64,000 nucleotides of DNA from Streptomyces eurythermus. Lineage in GTDB: Bacteria > Actinomycetota > Actinomycetes > Streptomycetales > Streptomycetaceae. Where the stretch lies: assembly GCF_014649115.1 (NCBI RefSeq), contig NZ_BMSK01000020.1, positions 103,574 through 167,573 of the forward strand, read 5' to 3'. Below are positions 8,325 through 17,499 of the stretch, piece after piece. The notes beneath the pieces were generated by a model that made no database searches, was not told the origin of the DNA, and saw only the letters and a program-made list of their open reading frames with translations. Position numbers and translations under genes: made by a program. Each line of letters starts with the position of its first letter. Position 1 is the stretch's first letter.

Positions 8325-9566
8325 TCAGTCCACCAGGTCCCGCACCACCGCGTCCGCCAGCAGCCGCCCCCGCAGGGTCAGCGCGGCCCGGCCCTCCTCG
8401 TAGGGCTGCTCCTGGAGGAGTCCGTCCGCCAGGGCGCGGCGGGAGGCCGCGAGGCCCTCCTCCTTCAACAGGGACAGGGGGACGCCCTCGCGCAGCCGCA
8501 GTTCCAGGAGGATGCGTTCCACGCGGCGGTCCTCGTCGGAGAGGATCTCGCGGCCGGCGCCCGGAGAGCGTCCGTCGGCGAGCGCCGCCGCGTACGCGCC
8601 GGGGTGCTTCACGTTCCACCAGCGCACGCCGCCCACGTGCGAGTGCGCCCCCGGTCCGGCGCCCCACCAGTCGGCGCCGCGCCAGTACAGCTCGTTGTGC
8701 AGGCAGCGGCCCGCCTCGGAGGTGGCCCAGTTGGAGACCTCGTACCACTCGAAGCCCGCCCGGCTCAGCGTCTCCTCGGCGATCAGGTACCGGTCGGCGT
8801 GCACGTCGTCGTCGGTCATCGGGACCTCGCCCCGGCGGATCCGGCGGGCCAGCTGGGTGCCCTCCTCCACGATGAGCGCGTAGGCGCTGACGTGGTCGGG
8901 CCCGGCGCCCAGGGCGGCCTCCAGCGAGGCCCGCCAGTCGTCGTCGCTCTCCCCCGGCGTGCCGTAGATCAGGTCCAGGTTCACGTGCTCGAAGCCCGCC
9001 GCCCTGGCCTCCGCCACGCACGCCTCGGGGCGGCCGGGGGTGTGGGTGCGGTCCAGGACCCTCAGCACGTGCTGCCGGGCGCTCTGCATGCCGAAGGAGA
9101 TCCGGTTGAAGCCGCCCTCGCGGAGGGTGGCCAGGTAGGCGGGGTCGACGGACTCCGGGTTCGCCTCCGTGGTGATCTCCGCGTCCGGCGCGAGTCCGAA
9201 CTCCTCGCGGATCGTCGCCAGCATCCGTACCAGGTCATCGGCGGCCAGCAGCGTCGGCGTACCGCCCCCGACGAACACCGTACGGACCTCTCGGGGGTCG
9301 TCGCCCAGCACCTTCCGCGCGAGCCGGATCTCCTGGGCGAGGGTGTCGGCGTAGTTGTCCCGGGAGGCGAGCACTCCGCCGGTGCCGCGCAGCTCGGTCG
9401 CGGTGTAGGTGTTGAAGTCGCAGTAGCCGCAGCGGGTCGCGCAGTACGGGACGTGCAGATAGAAACCGAGCGGGCGGGCGGCGGCCCCGGCGAGCGCGGA
9501 GCCGGGCAGCGCGCCGTCGGCGGGGACGGGCTCGCCGTCGGGGAGTGCGGAAGGCATGCCTTCCAT
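8325..9566 (-). CDS. hemW: Radical SAM heme chaperone HemW (coproporphyrinogen III oxidase-like)
   Basis: 413 residues. Radical SAM signature CATRCGYCDF (CxxxCxxC) lies near residue 41 after LGFYLHVPYC, followed by VFVGGGTPTLL, EITTEANPES and FNRISFGMQS, then a C-terminal HemN-type domain. HemW proteins bind heme and a 4Fe-4S cluster and deliver heme to apoproteins; most annotated as HemN-like lack oxidase activity. Two ATG starts are possible (9566 and 9557); the second has GGAAGG directly adjacent, so the choice is uncertain by three residues. Confidence 0.92.
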   Translation of the reverse strand: MEGMPSALPDGEPVPADGALPGSALAGAAARPLGFYLHVPYCATRCGYCDFNTYTATELRGTGGVLASRDNYADTLAQEIRLARKVLGDDPREVRTVFVGGGTPTLLAADDLVRMLATIREEFGLAPDAEITTEANPESVDPAYLATLREGGFNRISFGMQSARQHVLRVLDRTHTPGRPEACVAEARAAGFEHVNLDLIYGTPGESDDDWRASLEAALGAGPDHVSAYALIVEEGTQLARRIRRGEVPMTDDDVHADRYLIAEETLSRAGFEWYEVSNWATSEAGRCLHNELYWRGADWWGAGPGAHSHVGGVRWWNVKHPGAYAAALADGRSPGAGREILSDEDRRVERILLELRLREGVPLSLLKEEGLAASRRALADGLLQEQPYEEGRAALTLRGRLLADAVVRDLVD

Positions 9567-9597
9567 TGTCCAGCACCGCGGGCATTGCGCGGCCGCG

Positions 9598-11421
9598 TCA
9601 CTCGGCCTGGAGCACCAGCAGGGCCAGGTCGTCCCCGGGCAGGTCCGTGCCGAAGTCGTGGACCAGGCGGCGGATGCGCTCCGCGATCAGCTCGGCGCCG
9701 AGCCCGGCGCAGCCGGACAGGGCGTGGGCGAGGCCGTCGCCGTCGTCGAACTGGCGGCTGCCGGAGCGCCGCTCGGTCACCCCGTCGGTGACGCACAGCA
9801 GGCTGTCGCCGGGCCGCAGCTCCACGGTCTCGCTGGTGTACGTCTCGTCCTCCACCACGCCGAGCAGGGTCTGAGGGCGGGCGACGGTGCGCACGGTGCC
9901 GTCCGGGGCGAGGAGCAGCGGCAGCGGGTGACCGGCGGAGGCGAGGGTGCAGCGGACCCCGCCGGCGTGCGGGGTCAGCTCGCCGTAGAGGAGGGAGAGG
10001 AAGCGCGTCTGCGGGCCGTCCCCGAGGCCCGGCGGCCGGCCGCCCGCGGCGACCAGGGCGCGGGCGGCGGCGTCGGCCGCCTCGGTGGCGTCGTCCAGCA
10101 GCAGCTGGTTGAGGCGGTCCAGGACGTCGGCGACGCCGTACCCCTCGCGGGCGAGCAGCCGCAGCCAGGGCCGGGCGAGGCCGATCACCACGGCCGCCTC
10201 GGGGCCCTTGCCCTGGACGTCGCCGACGGCGAAGCACCAGCGTCCGTCGCCCGCCGGGAACAGGTCGTAGAAGTCGCCGCTGGGGCCGCCCTGGTCGCAG
10301 GGTTCGTAGACGAGCGCGCTGCGCACGCCGGGGATCTCGGCGACCGCGCCGGGCAGCAGACCGCGCTGGAGCACGGCGCTGATGGTGGCCTGGCGGGCGT
10401 ACTGGCGGGCCGCGCCGATGGCCAGGGCGACCCGTCGGCTCAGGTCCTCCACCAGGCCGGTGATCTCGTCGGGGAAGCCGGCCGGCCCGCACCGGCCGAT
10501 GACCAGCGTGCCGAGCGGCCGGCCGCCCGCGACCAGCCGGTAGGCCAGCGCCGTGCCGTCGGTGCCGTGCGGGCCGAGCGCGTGGCCGGGCCAGGGGTGG
10601 GGCTCGGGACCGGAGCGCGTCGCGTCCGGCGGGCGCGGCGGCTCCTTCTCCAGCGCGGCGCGCAGCTCCTCGATGCGGGCCTCGCTGGTGTGCCAGACCC
10701 GGGCGGGGCCGTCGCGGGCGCCGCCGCGGACGGTCGCCTCGTCCTCCAGCCAGATCGCGCACCAGTCGGCGAGCCGGGGCACGATCAGCTGGCCGGTGAG
10801 CGCGGCGACCAGGTTCTCGTCGAGCTGTCCGGCGAGCAGGTCGGATGCCTCGGCGAGGAAGGACAGGGCGCCCCGGCCCAGCCAGTCCCGGTCGCCGTCG
10901 GCGCGCCGCGGCCGCGGGGCGAGGTCCTCGGCGGCCTCCAGGGCGGGCCCGGGGGCGGGGTCGTCCGGGGCGTCGCTGCCGCCCGGGGGCAGCCGGGCCC
11001 AGACGGTCTTGGCGCCGGCGCGGTAGGTGACGCCCCAGGATTCGGCGAGCGTGGCGACGAGCCGCAGCCCGCGCCCGTACTCGGGGGTGTCGTACGGCGC
11101 CTCGCCGCCGGTTTCCCGTGGGGCGCGGGAGGGGTGCCGGTCGCACACCTCGATCACGAACGCGCCGCTCTCCTCCAGCCGCCACTCGACGTGCACGTCC
11201 GTGCCGGCGTGTACGACGGCGTTGGTGACCAGCTCGCTGACGACCGCCATCGCGTCGTCGGCGAGCCGCGCCGGGACGCCGGGCGCCTCGGCCAGCGCGG
11301 TCCGCACCAGCGCGCGGGCCGACCCCGGGGCGAGGGGGCTGCCGGGCAGCGTGGCCCGCCCCCGTGCCGCCTCTGGCTGGGACTCGCTGTCCCGCTGTGC
11401 GGGTATGGCCGCCATGTCCAT
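9598..11421 (-). CDS. Anti-sigma-factor-type ATPase / PP2C (SpoIIE) phosphatase fusion
   Basis: 607 residues in three parts. The N-terminal part (about 35-150) is a HATPase_c_2 domain of the RsbW/SpoIIAB type (VVSELVTNAVVHAG, GRGLRLVATLAESWGV). The middle (about 190-370) is GAF-like. The C-terminal part (about 380-605) is a SpoIIE/RsbU-type PP2C domain with intact metal-binding motifs SGDFYDLFP, AVGDVQGKG and LLCVTDGVTER. Such fusions are abundant in Streptomyces and probably couple serine kinase and phosphatase activities on an anti-sigma antagonist. No partner sigma or anti-sigma antagonist gene is adjacent, so its circuit is unknown. Two close ATGs (11421, 11415) are possible starts. Confidence 0.88.
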   Translation of the reverse strand: MDMAAIPAQRDSESQPEAARGRATLPGSPLAPGSARALVRTALAEAPGVPARLADDAMAVVSELVTNAVVHAGTDVHVEWRLEESGAFVIEVCDRHPSRAPRETGGEAPYDTPEYGRGLRLVATLAESWGVTYRAGAKTVWARLPPGGSDAPDDPAPGPALEAAEDLAPRPRRADGDRDWLGRGALSFLAEASDLLAGQLDENLVAALTGQLIVPRLADWCAIWLEDEATVRGGARDGPARVWHTSEARIEELRAALEKEPPRPPDATRSGPEPHPWPGHALGPHGTDGTALAYRLVAGGRPLGTLVIGRCGPAGFPDEITGLVEDLSRRVALAIGAARQYARQATISAVLQRGLLPGAVAEIPGVRSALVYEPCDQGGPSGDFYDLFPAGDGRWCFAVGDVQGKGPEAAVVIGLARPWLRLLAREGYGVADVLDRLNQLLLDDATEAADAAARALVAAGGRPPGLGDGPQTRFLSLLYGELTPHAGGVRCTLASAGHPLPLLLAPDGTVRTVARPQTLLGVVEDETYTSETVELRPGDSLLCVTDGVTERRSGSRQFDDGDGLAHALSGCAGLGAELIAERIRRLVHDFGTDLPGDDLALLVLQAE

Positions 11422-11611
11422 GCGGCCAGGGTGACAGACCGGACCCGCCTATAAGCGCCGAGTCACGGAACTGACCGGAAGACGGAACCTTTCGAGCGCC
11501 GGTGAGCGTTAAATTCGGGCGTCGGTGAGCGTGAGGGGCGTGGGGCCGCGCCGGCACGCGGGTGCGCCGCGTGGCGCGAAACCGTGGGCGGCCCGCGGAC
11601 GCCCCCGCCGT

Positions 11612-13486
11612 CTACGCCTCCCTGGTGCCGGCGTACATCTCGTCGATCAGGCCCTTGTACGCCCGCTCCACCACCGGCCGCTTCAGCTTCAGGCTCGGCG
11701 TGATCTCGCCGTGCTCCACATCGAGGTCGCGCGGCAGCAGCCGGAACTTCTTGACGGTCTGCCAGCGCTGGAGCCCGGCGTTGAGCTGCCGCACGTACCC
11801 GTCGATCAGCTCCACCGTCTGGGGCGCGGCGACGACCTCGGCGTACGACCTGCCCTCCAGGCCGTTCTCCTTCGCCCACTGCAGGATCGCGGGCTCGTCC
11901 AGGGCGATCAGGGCGGTGCAGTAGTTCCGGTCGGCGCCGTGCACGAGGATGTTGGACACGTACGGGCACACCGCCTTGAACTGGCCCTCGATCTCGGCCG
12001 GCGCGACGTACTTGCCGCCGGAGGTCTTGATGAGGTCCTTCTTGCGGTCGGTGATGCGCAGATAGCCGTCGGGCGACAGCTCGCCGATGTCGCCGGTGTG
12101 GAACCAGCCGTCGGACTCCAGCACCTCGGCGGTCTTCTCGGGCTGCTGGTGGTAGCCCTGCATGATGCCGGGGCCGCGCAGCAGGACCTCGCCGTCGTCG
12201 GCGATGCGGACCTCGGTGCCGGGCAGCGGCTTGCCGACCGTGCCGGTGCGGTAGGCCTCGCCGGGGTTGACGAAGGAGGCGGCGGAGGTCTCGGTCAGGC
12301 CGTAGCCCTCCAGGATGTGGATGCCGGCGCCGGCGAAGAAGTAGCCGATCTCCGGCGCGAGCGCGGAGGCGCCGGAGACACAGGCGCGCAGCCGGCCGCC
12401 GAAGGCCTCGCGGAGCTTGGCGTAGACGAGGGTGTCGGCCACCTTGTGCTTCGCGGCCAGCCCGAACGGTGCCGAGGCGACACCGGTGCGGCGGAAGTTG
12501 TCCTGCGTGACCTTGGCGTACTCGCGGGCGACCTCGGCGGCCCACTGGAAGACCTTGTACTTGGCCGCGCCGCCCTCGCGGGCCCTGGCCGCCACGCCGT
12601 TGTACACCTTCTCGAAGATGCGGGGCACGGCGGCCATGTACGTCGGCCGCACCACCGGAAGGTTCTCGATGATCTTGTCGGCGCGGCCGTCGACCGCGGT
12701 GACGTGCCCGACCTCGATCTGGCCGGAGGTGAGCACCTTGCCGAAGACGTGCGCGAGCGGCAGCCACAGGTACTGGATGTCGTCGATGGTGACCAGGCCG
12801 GTCGCGGCGATCGCCTTGGCCATGTACGCCCAGTTGTCGTGCGGCAGGCGCACGCCCTTGGGGCGGCCGGTGGTGCCGGAGGTGTAGATGAGGGTGGCGA
12901 GCTGCTCTCTGGTGATCGCGCCGACCCGCTCCTTGATCAGCTGCGGATGCTGCTCCAGGTAGGCGGCGCCGCGTTCCTCCAGCTCGGCGAGGCTGATCAC
13001 CCAGTCGCCGGTCTCCACGCCGGCCGGGTCGATCACCACGACCTTGGCGAGCGCGGGCAGCTCGGGGCGCTTCGCCACGGCCTTGGCCAGCTGTGCCGCG
13101 TCCTCGGCGACCAGCACGCGGCTCTCGGAGTCGGAGAGGATGAACGCGGACTCGTCGGCGTTGGTCTGCGGGTAGATGGTCGTGGTGGCACCGCCGGCGC
13201 ACATGATGCCGAGGTCGGTGAGGATCCACTCGACACGGGTGGAGGAGGCGAGCGCCACCCGCTGCTCGGGCTCGATGCCCAGCTCGATGAGCCCGGCCGC
13301 GATCGCGTACACCCGTTCGGCCGCCTCCGCCCAGCTGAGCGACTCCCAGTCGTCGGGGCCCTCGCCCGCGGCCGGCGGAACGGGGTAACGGTAGGCCTCG
13401 GCGTCCGGTGTGGCCGCCACGCGCTCCAGGAAGAGGGCCGCCACGGACGGCGGACGGTTCTCGATCAGGGTCTGTGTGTCGCTCAC
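11612..13486 (-). CDS. Long-chain fatty-acid-CoA ligase (AMP-binding, FadD15-like)
   Basis: 624 residues of the ANL superfamily, ACS-like. The AMP-binding P-loop LIYTSGTTGRPKGVRLPH, the GYGLTET motif and the ITDRKKDLIKTSGGKYVAP hinge/A10 region are all present. It activates fatty acids to acyl-CoA through an acyl-adenylate. The GTG start at 13486 follows GGAGGA by about 5 bases. The gene is a single transcription unit; a palindromic sequence 80-100 bp upstream (13567-13584) may be its operator. Chain-length preference cannot be read. Confidence 0.92.
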   Translation of the reverse strand: MSDTQTLIENRPPSVAALFLERVAATPDAEAYRYPVPPAAGEGPDDWESLSWAEAAERVYAIAAGLIELGIEPEQRVALASSTRVEWILTDLGIMCAGGATTTIYPQTNADESAFILSDSESRVLVAEDAAQLAKAVAKRPELPALAKVVVIDPAGVETGDWVISLAELEERGAAYLEQHPQLIKERVGAITREQLATLIYTSGTTGRPKGVRLPHDNWAYMAKAIAATGLVTIDDIQYLWLPLAHVFGKVLTSGQIEVGHVTAVDGRADKIIENLPVVRPTYMAAVPRIFEKVYNGVAARAREGGAAKYKVFQWAAEVAREYAKVTQDNFRRTGVASAPFGLAAKHKVADTLVYAKLREAFGGRLRACVSGASALAPEIGYFFAGAGIHILEGYGLTETSAASFVNPGEAYRTGTVGKPLPGTEVRIADDGEVLLRGPGIMQGYHQQPEKTAEVLESDGWFHTGDIGELSPDGYLRITDRKKDLIKTSGGKYVAPAEIEGQFKAVCPYVSNILVHGADRNYCTALIALDEPAILQWAKENGLEGRSYAEVVAAPQTVELIDGYVRQLNAGLQRWQTVKKFRLLPRDLDVEHGEITPSLKLKRPVVERAYKGLIDEMYAGTREA

Positions 13487-13566
13487 GACATCCTCCGGGG
13501 GCCCGCGACGGTGCGGCTGGCTCGGTGCGGCTTGGGTTGACTCACGGTGGGGGTAGCGGACTGTTG

Positions 13567-13584
13567 TTTAACTCGCGAGTAACT
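13567..13584. promoter_or_regulatory. Candidate operator upstream of the acyl-CoA ligase gene
   Basis: TTAACTCGCGAGTAACT contains a perfect 10 bp palindrome ACTCGCGAGT (13571-13580) inside a near-symmetric TTA/TAA context, 81-98 bp upstream of the GTG start. The size and symmetry suit a TetR-family site. The regulator is not identified. Confidence 0.4.
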
Positions 13585-13676
13585 AACGAGCAGGGATCAG
13601 GGTAAGGGGCGGCCGCCCGCCGCGTAAGGGGCATCGGCCCGACACTTTCCGACACGCGGTCACGTCCGCTACGCAC

Positions 13677-13710
13677 GGGGGCCCGCCGCGCTTTCGCACG
13701 ACGGGCCCCC
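13677..13710 (-). terminator. Hairpin downstream of lepA
   Basis: A 9 bp GC stem (GGGGGCCCG / CGGGCCCCC) with a 16-base loop, followed toward lepA by a second small hairpin GCCCGC-ttt-GCGGGC (about 13715-13729). It lies 40-75 bp beyond the lepA stop. There is no clear U-tract, as is common in Streptomyces. Confidence 0.6.
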
Positions 13711-13750
13711 GCATGCCCGCTTTGCGGGCGTAACCGGCCGTAACCGGTGA

Positions 13751-15625
13751 TTACTTCTTGCCCTTGGCCGACCCCGCAGCGTCATCGCTGGACAGCACGG
13801 CGATGAATGCCTCCTGCGGAACCTCCACGGAACCCACCATCTTCATCCGCTTCTTACCTTCCTTCTGCTTCTCCAGCAGCTTCCGCTTACGGGAGATGTC
13901 ACCGCCGTAACACTTGGCGAGGACGTCCTTGCGGATGGCGCGGATGGTCTCGCGGGCGATGACCCGGGAGCCGATGGCGGCCTGCACCGGCACCTCGAAG
14001 GCCTGCCGGGGGATCAGCTCCTTGAGTTTGGCGACGAGCCGCACGCCGTACGCGTACGCCTGGTCCTTGTGGGTGATCGCCGAGAAGGCGTCCACCTTGT
14101 CGCCGTGCAGCAGGATGTCGACCTTGACCAGGGAGCTGGTCTGCTCGCCGGTGGGCTCGTAGTCCAGCGAGGCGTAGCCGCGGGTCTTGGACTTCAGCTG
14201 GTCGAAGAAGTCGAAGACGATCTCCGCGAGCGGCAGCGTGTAGCGGATCTCGACGCGGTCCTCGGAGAGGTAGTCCATGCCCAGCAGCGTGCCGCGCCGG
14301 GTCTGGCACAGCTCCATGATCGAGCCGATGAACTCGGTCGGCGCGAGGATCGTGGCCCGCACGACCGGCTCGAAGACCTCGTTGATCTTGCCCTCGGGGA
14401 ACTCGCTCGGGTTGGTGACCGTGTGCTCGCTGCCGTCCTCCATGACCACGCGGTAGACCACGTTGGGGGCGGTGGCGATCAGGTCGAGACCGAACTCGCG
14501 CTCCAGCCGCTCCCGGATCACGTCCAGGTGCAGCAGGCCGAGGAAGCCGACGCGGAAACCGAAGCCGAGGGCGGCGGAGGTCTCCGGCTCGTAGACCAGC
14601 GCGGCATCGTTGAGCTGGAGCTTGTCCAGGGCCTCGCGCAGCTCCGGGTAGTCGGAGCCGTCCAGCGGGTACAGACCGGAGAAGACCATCGGCTTCGGGT
14701 CCTTGTAACCGCCGAGCGCCTCGGTGGCGCCCTTGTGCTGGCTGGTGACCGTGTCACCGACCTTGGACTGCCGGACGTCCTTCACGCCGGTGATGAGGTA
14801 CCCCACCTCGCCGACGCCGAGACCGTCGGCCGGCAGCATCTCCGGCGAGTTGACACCGATCTCCAGCAGCTCGTGCGTGGCGCCGGTCGACATCATCTTG
14901 ATGCGCTCGCGCTTGTTGAGCTGGCCGTCGATGACACGGACGTACGTCACGACACCGCGGTAGGAGTCGTAGACCGAGTCGAAGATCATCGCGCGGGCGG
15001 GCGCGTCGGCGACACCGACCGGCGCCGGGATCTCCTTGACGACCTTGTTCAGCAGCGCGTCCACACCGAGACCGGTCTTCGCCGAGACCTTGAGCACGTC
15101 GTCCGGTTCGCAGCCGACCAGGTTCGCCAGCTCCTCGGCGAACTTCTCCGGCTGCGCGGCCGGCAGGTCGATCTTGTTCAGCACCGGGATGATCGTGAGG
15201 TCGTTCTCCATCGCCAGGTACAGGTTGGCGAGGGTCTGCGCCTCGATGCCCTGGGCGGCGTCGACCAGGAGGATGGTCCCCTCGCAGGCGGCGAGCGACC
15301 GCGAGACCTCGTAGGTGAAGTCGACGTGCCCCGGGGTGTCGATCATGTTGAGGATGTGGGTCGTGCCCTGGTCGGGGCCCTCGGTCGGGGCCCAGGGCAG
15401 ACGCACCGCCTGGGACTTGATCGTGATGCCGCGCTCGCGCTCGATGTCCATCCGGTCGAGGTACTGAGCACGCATCTGCCGCTGCTCGACCACACCGGTC
15501 AGCTGGAGCATCCGGTCGGCGAGCGTGGACTTGCCGTGGTCGATGTGCGCGATGATGCAGAAATTGCGGATCAGAGCCGGGTCGGTACGGCTCGGCTCGG
15601 GCACATGGTTAGGGGTCGCGGGCAC
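13751..15625 (-). CDS. lepA: Elongation factor 4 (LepA)
   Basis: 624 residues. GTPase motifs are intact: AHIDHGKSTL (P-loop), ITIKSQAVRL (switch I region), DTPGHVDF (G3), NKIDLP (G4). They are followed by EF-G-like domains II and III and the LepA-specific C-terminal domain ending in KRMKMVGSVEVPQEAFIAVL. EF4 is a ribosome-associated GTPase that acts on stalled or pre-translocation ribosomes and in initiation. It is divergent from rpsT with about 225 bp between them, a common actinobacterial arrangement. Confidence 0.97.
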   Translation of the reverse strand: MPATPNHVPEPSRTDPALIRNFCIIAHIDHGKSTLADRMLQLTGVVEQRQMRAQYLDRMDIERERGITIKSQAVRLPWAPTEGPDQGTTHILNMIDTPGHVDFTYEVSRSLAACEGTILLVDAAQGIEAQTLANLYLAMENDLTIIPVLNKIDLPAAQPEKFAEELANLVGCEPDDVLKVSAKTGLGVDALLNKVVKEIPAPVGVADAPARAMIFDSVYDSYRGVVTYVRVIDGQLNKRERIKMMSTGATHELLEIGVNSPEMLPADGLGVGEVGYLITGVKDVRQSKVGDTVTSQHKGATEALGGYKDPKPMVFSGLYPLDGSDYPELREALDKLQLNDAALVYEPETSAALGFGFRVGFLGLLHLDVIRERLEREFGLDLIATAPNVVYRVVMEDGSEHTVTNPSEFPEGKINEVFEPVVRATILAPTEFIGSIMELCQTRRGTLLGMDYLSEDRVEIRYTLPLAEIVFDFFDQLKSKTRGYASLDYEPTGEQTSSLVKVDILLHGDKVDAFSAITHKDQAYAYGVRLVAKLKELIPRQAFEVPVQAAIGSRVIARETIRAIRKDVLAKCYGGDISRKRKLLEKQKEGKKRMKMVGSVEVPQEAFIAVLSSDDAAGSAKGKK

Positions 15626-15679
15626 GCAGGGTCCTGTCTCTTGAGGCGCCTTATGCCTCGGGTCGGATCGTTACGTAGT

Positions 15680-15710
15680 CTCCATGGTCCCACGGAGAGG
15701 GACCATGGAG
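15680..15710. promoter_or_regulatory. 12 bp inverted repeat between divergent lepA and rpsT
   Basis: CTCCATGGTCCC and GGGACCATGGAG form a perfect 12 bp stem with a 7-base loop. It sits 55-85 bp upstream of lepA and about 140 bp upstream of rpsT. It could be an operator or an mRNA leader hairpin; there is no T-run on either side. Confidence 0.5.
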
Positions 15711-15851
15711 CCGTTTTGGGCTGCCCGGAGGGCCACTGGTACTGTAGATGGCTGTGCCTCATGCCCTCTCAGCGCGAGGCGCGACAGAAAATTTTGGATC
15801 ACCGGTTCGGGACCCGAGCGGCCCCGCGCCTGAACCTGAAAAGGCTCCTTC

Positions 15852-16118
15852 GTGGCGAACATCAAGTCCCAGATCAAGCGGAACAAGACCAACGAGAAGG
15901 CCCGGCTGCGCAACAAGGCCGTCAAGTCCTCTCTGAAGACCGCGATCCGCAAGGCTCGCGAGGCCGCTGCCGCGGGTGACGTGGAGAAGGCCACCGAGCT
16001 GCAGCGCGCTGCCGCGCGTGCGCTCGACAAGGCCGTCTCGAAGGGCGTCATCCACAAGAACCAGGCCGCCAACAAGAAGTCGGCGCTTGCTTCCAAGGTC
16101 TCGTCCCTCAAGGGCTGA
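15852..16118 (+). CDS. rpsT: 30S ribosomal protein S20
   Basis: 88 residues, the standard length, beginning MANIKSQIKRNKTNEKARLRNKA and rich in Lys, Arg and Ala. It binds 16S rRNA helices 9, 11 and 44 early in 30S assembly. The gene is monocistronic on the plus strand with a leader of roughly 100 bp downstream of the inverted repeat at 15680-15710. The lower GC at wobble positions and optimal codons (AAG, CGC) fit a highly expressed gene. Confidence 0.98.
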   Translation: MANIKSQIKRNKTNEKARLRNKAVKSSLKTAIRKAREAAAAGDVEKATELQRAAARALDKAVSKGVIHKNQAANKKSALASKVSSLKG

Positions 16119-16422
16119 ACCTCCTTTCTGATCTGATCGCCGGAAGGACCCAGAGCGGGCCCTCTCTCATCCGCTCCCGACCGGCACCCCAGGACCCACG
16201 CGCGGCCTGCGTTCGCCACGCGGGCGTGGATCCACAAGCTTGATCCGGCGGCCCCGGCGCCTTCGCCTTTCCCCAAGGCGGGCACCGGGGTCTTTGGCAT
16301 GCTCGGGGTGCTGGGGGTGCTCGGGTGCTTGCCGTCGGCGTGCCTGAGGAGCTTTTGGCATGCCTGGGGAACCTTTGGCGTGCGCGGGAGGGGCGGGGCG
16401 CCAGGAGGCGGAGCCGGTTCGG
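16119..16422. other. Intergenic region between convergent rpsT and holA
   Basis: 304 bp with no credible gene. It contains three loosely repeated segments built on (C/T)TTTGGC(A/G)TGC (near 16293, 16354 and 16374), separated by G-rich runs such as GGGGTGCTGGGGGTGCTCGGG. The rpsT terminator is not obvious. Confidence 0.5.
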
Positions 16423-17412
16423 TCAGGCCCGGCCTCTGGAGCGGGCGGCTCGGGCGATCACCACGACCGCCTTCTCCAGGGCGTACTCGGGGTCGTCGCC
16501 GCCGCCCTTCACACCCGCGTCCGCCTCCGCGACCGCCCTGAGGGCCACCGCGACCCCGTCCGGCGTCCAGCCCCGCATCTGCTGGCGCACCCGGTCGATC
16601 TTCCACGGCGGCATGCCCAGCTCACGCGCCAGATCGGCCGGGCGGCCGCCCCGGGCCGAGGACAGCTTGCCGATGGCCCGAACGCCCTGCGCCAGCGCGC
16701 TGGTGATCATCACCGGCGCCACCCCTGTCGCCAGCGACCATCTCAGGGCCTCCAGCGCCTCCGCCGTACGCCCCTCCACGGCCCGGTCGGCGACCGTGAA
16801 GCTGGAGGCCTCGGCGCGCCCCGTGTAGTACCGTCCGACGATCGCCTCGTCGATCGTCCCCTCCACGTCGGCGACCAGCTGCGAGACCGCCGAGGCCAGC
16901 TCCCGCAGGTCGCTCCCGATGGCGTCGCAGAGCGCCTGGCAGGCTTCGGGGGTGGCCGACCGCCCGAGGGAGCGGAACTCGCCCCGCACGAAGGCCAGCC
17001 GGTCCGCCGGCTTGGTCATCTTCGGGCACGCCACCTCCCGTGCGCCCGCCTTGCGCGCCGCGTCCAGCAGCCCCTTTCCCTTGGCGCCGCCGGCGTGCAG
17101 CAGCACCAGTGTGATCTCCTCGGCGGGCGAACCGAGATACGCCTTCACGTCCTTGACCGTGTCGGCGGACAGGTCCTGCGCGTTGCGTACGACCACGACC
17201 TTGCGCTCCGCGAAGAGCGACGGGCTGGTCAGCTCGGCGAGTGTGCCGGGCTGCAGCTGGTCCGGGGTCAGGTCACGTACGTCCGTGTCGGCGTCGGCGG
17301 CCCTGGCGGCGGCCACCACCTCCCGCACGGCACGGTCGAGCAGGAGGTCCTCCTGGCCCACGGCAACGGTCACCGGGGCGAGAGGGTCGTCATTCGCAGT
17401 CTTCCTGGCCAT
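16423..17412 (-). CDS. holA: DNA polymerase III subunit delta
   Basis: 329 residues matching HolA. After VTVAVGQEDLLLDRAVREV come the delta-subunit features: DLTPDQLQPGTLAELTSPSLFAERKVVVVRNA near the N terminus, then an AAA+-like fold lacking a functional P-loop, and a C-terminal helical domain (ELGMPPWKIDRVRQQMRGW) that joins the clamp loader collar. Delta opens the beta sliding clamp. Downstream of it on the same strand lies the YceI gene (18029-18910 is upstream in transcription), separated by a small ORF. In many genomes holA lies close to comEC and rpsT, as here. Confidence 0.95.
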   Translation of the reverse strand: MARKTANDDPLAPVTVAVGQEDLLLDRAVREVVAAARAADADTDVRDLTPDQLQPGTLAELTSPSLFAERKVVVVRNAQDLSADTVKDVKAYLGSPAEEITLVLLHAGGAKGKGLLDAARKAGAREVACPKMTKPADRLAFVRGEFRSLGRSATPEACQALCDAIGSDLRELASAVSQLVADVEGTIDEAIVGRYYTGRAEASSFTVADRAVEGRTAEALEALRWSLATGVAPVMITSALAQGVRAIGKLSSARGGRPADLARELGMPPWKIDRVRQQMRGWTPDGVAVALRAVAEADAGVKGGGDDPEYALEKAVVVIARAARSRGRA

Positions 17413-17499
17413 CGCTTACAGCATCCCACGCGGCACTGACAGCCAACCGGCCCCGCCACCCCGACCGGTCCCGGAGCGGACCCTGAGGGCGGCTCGGGG

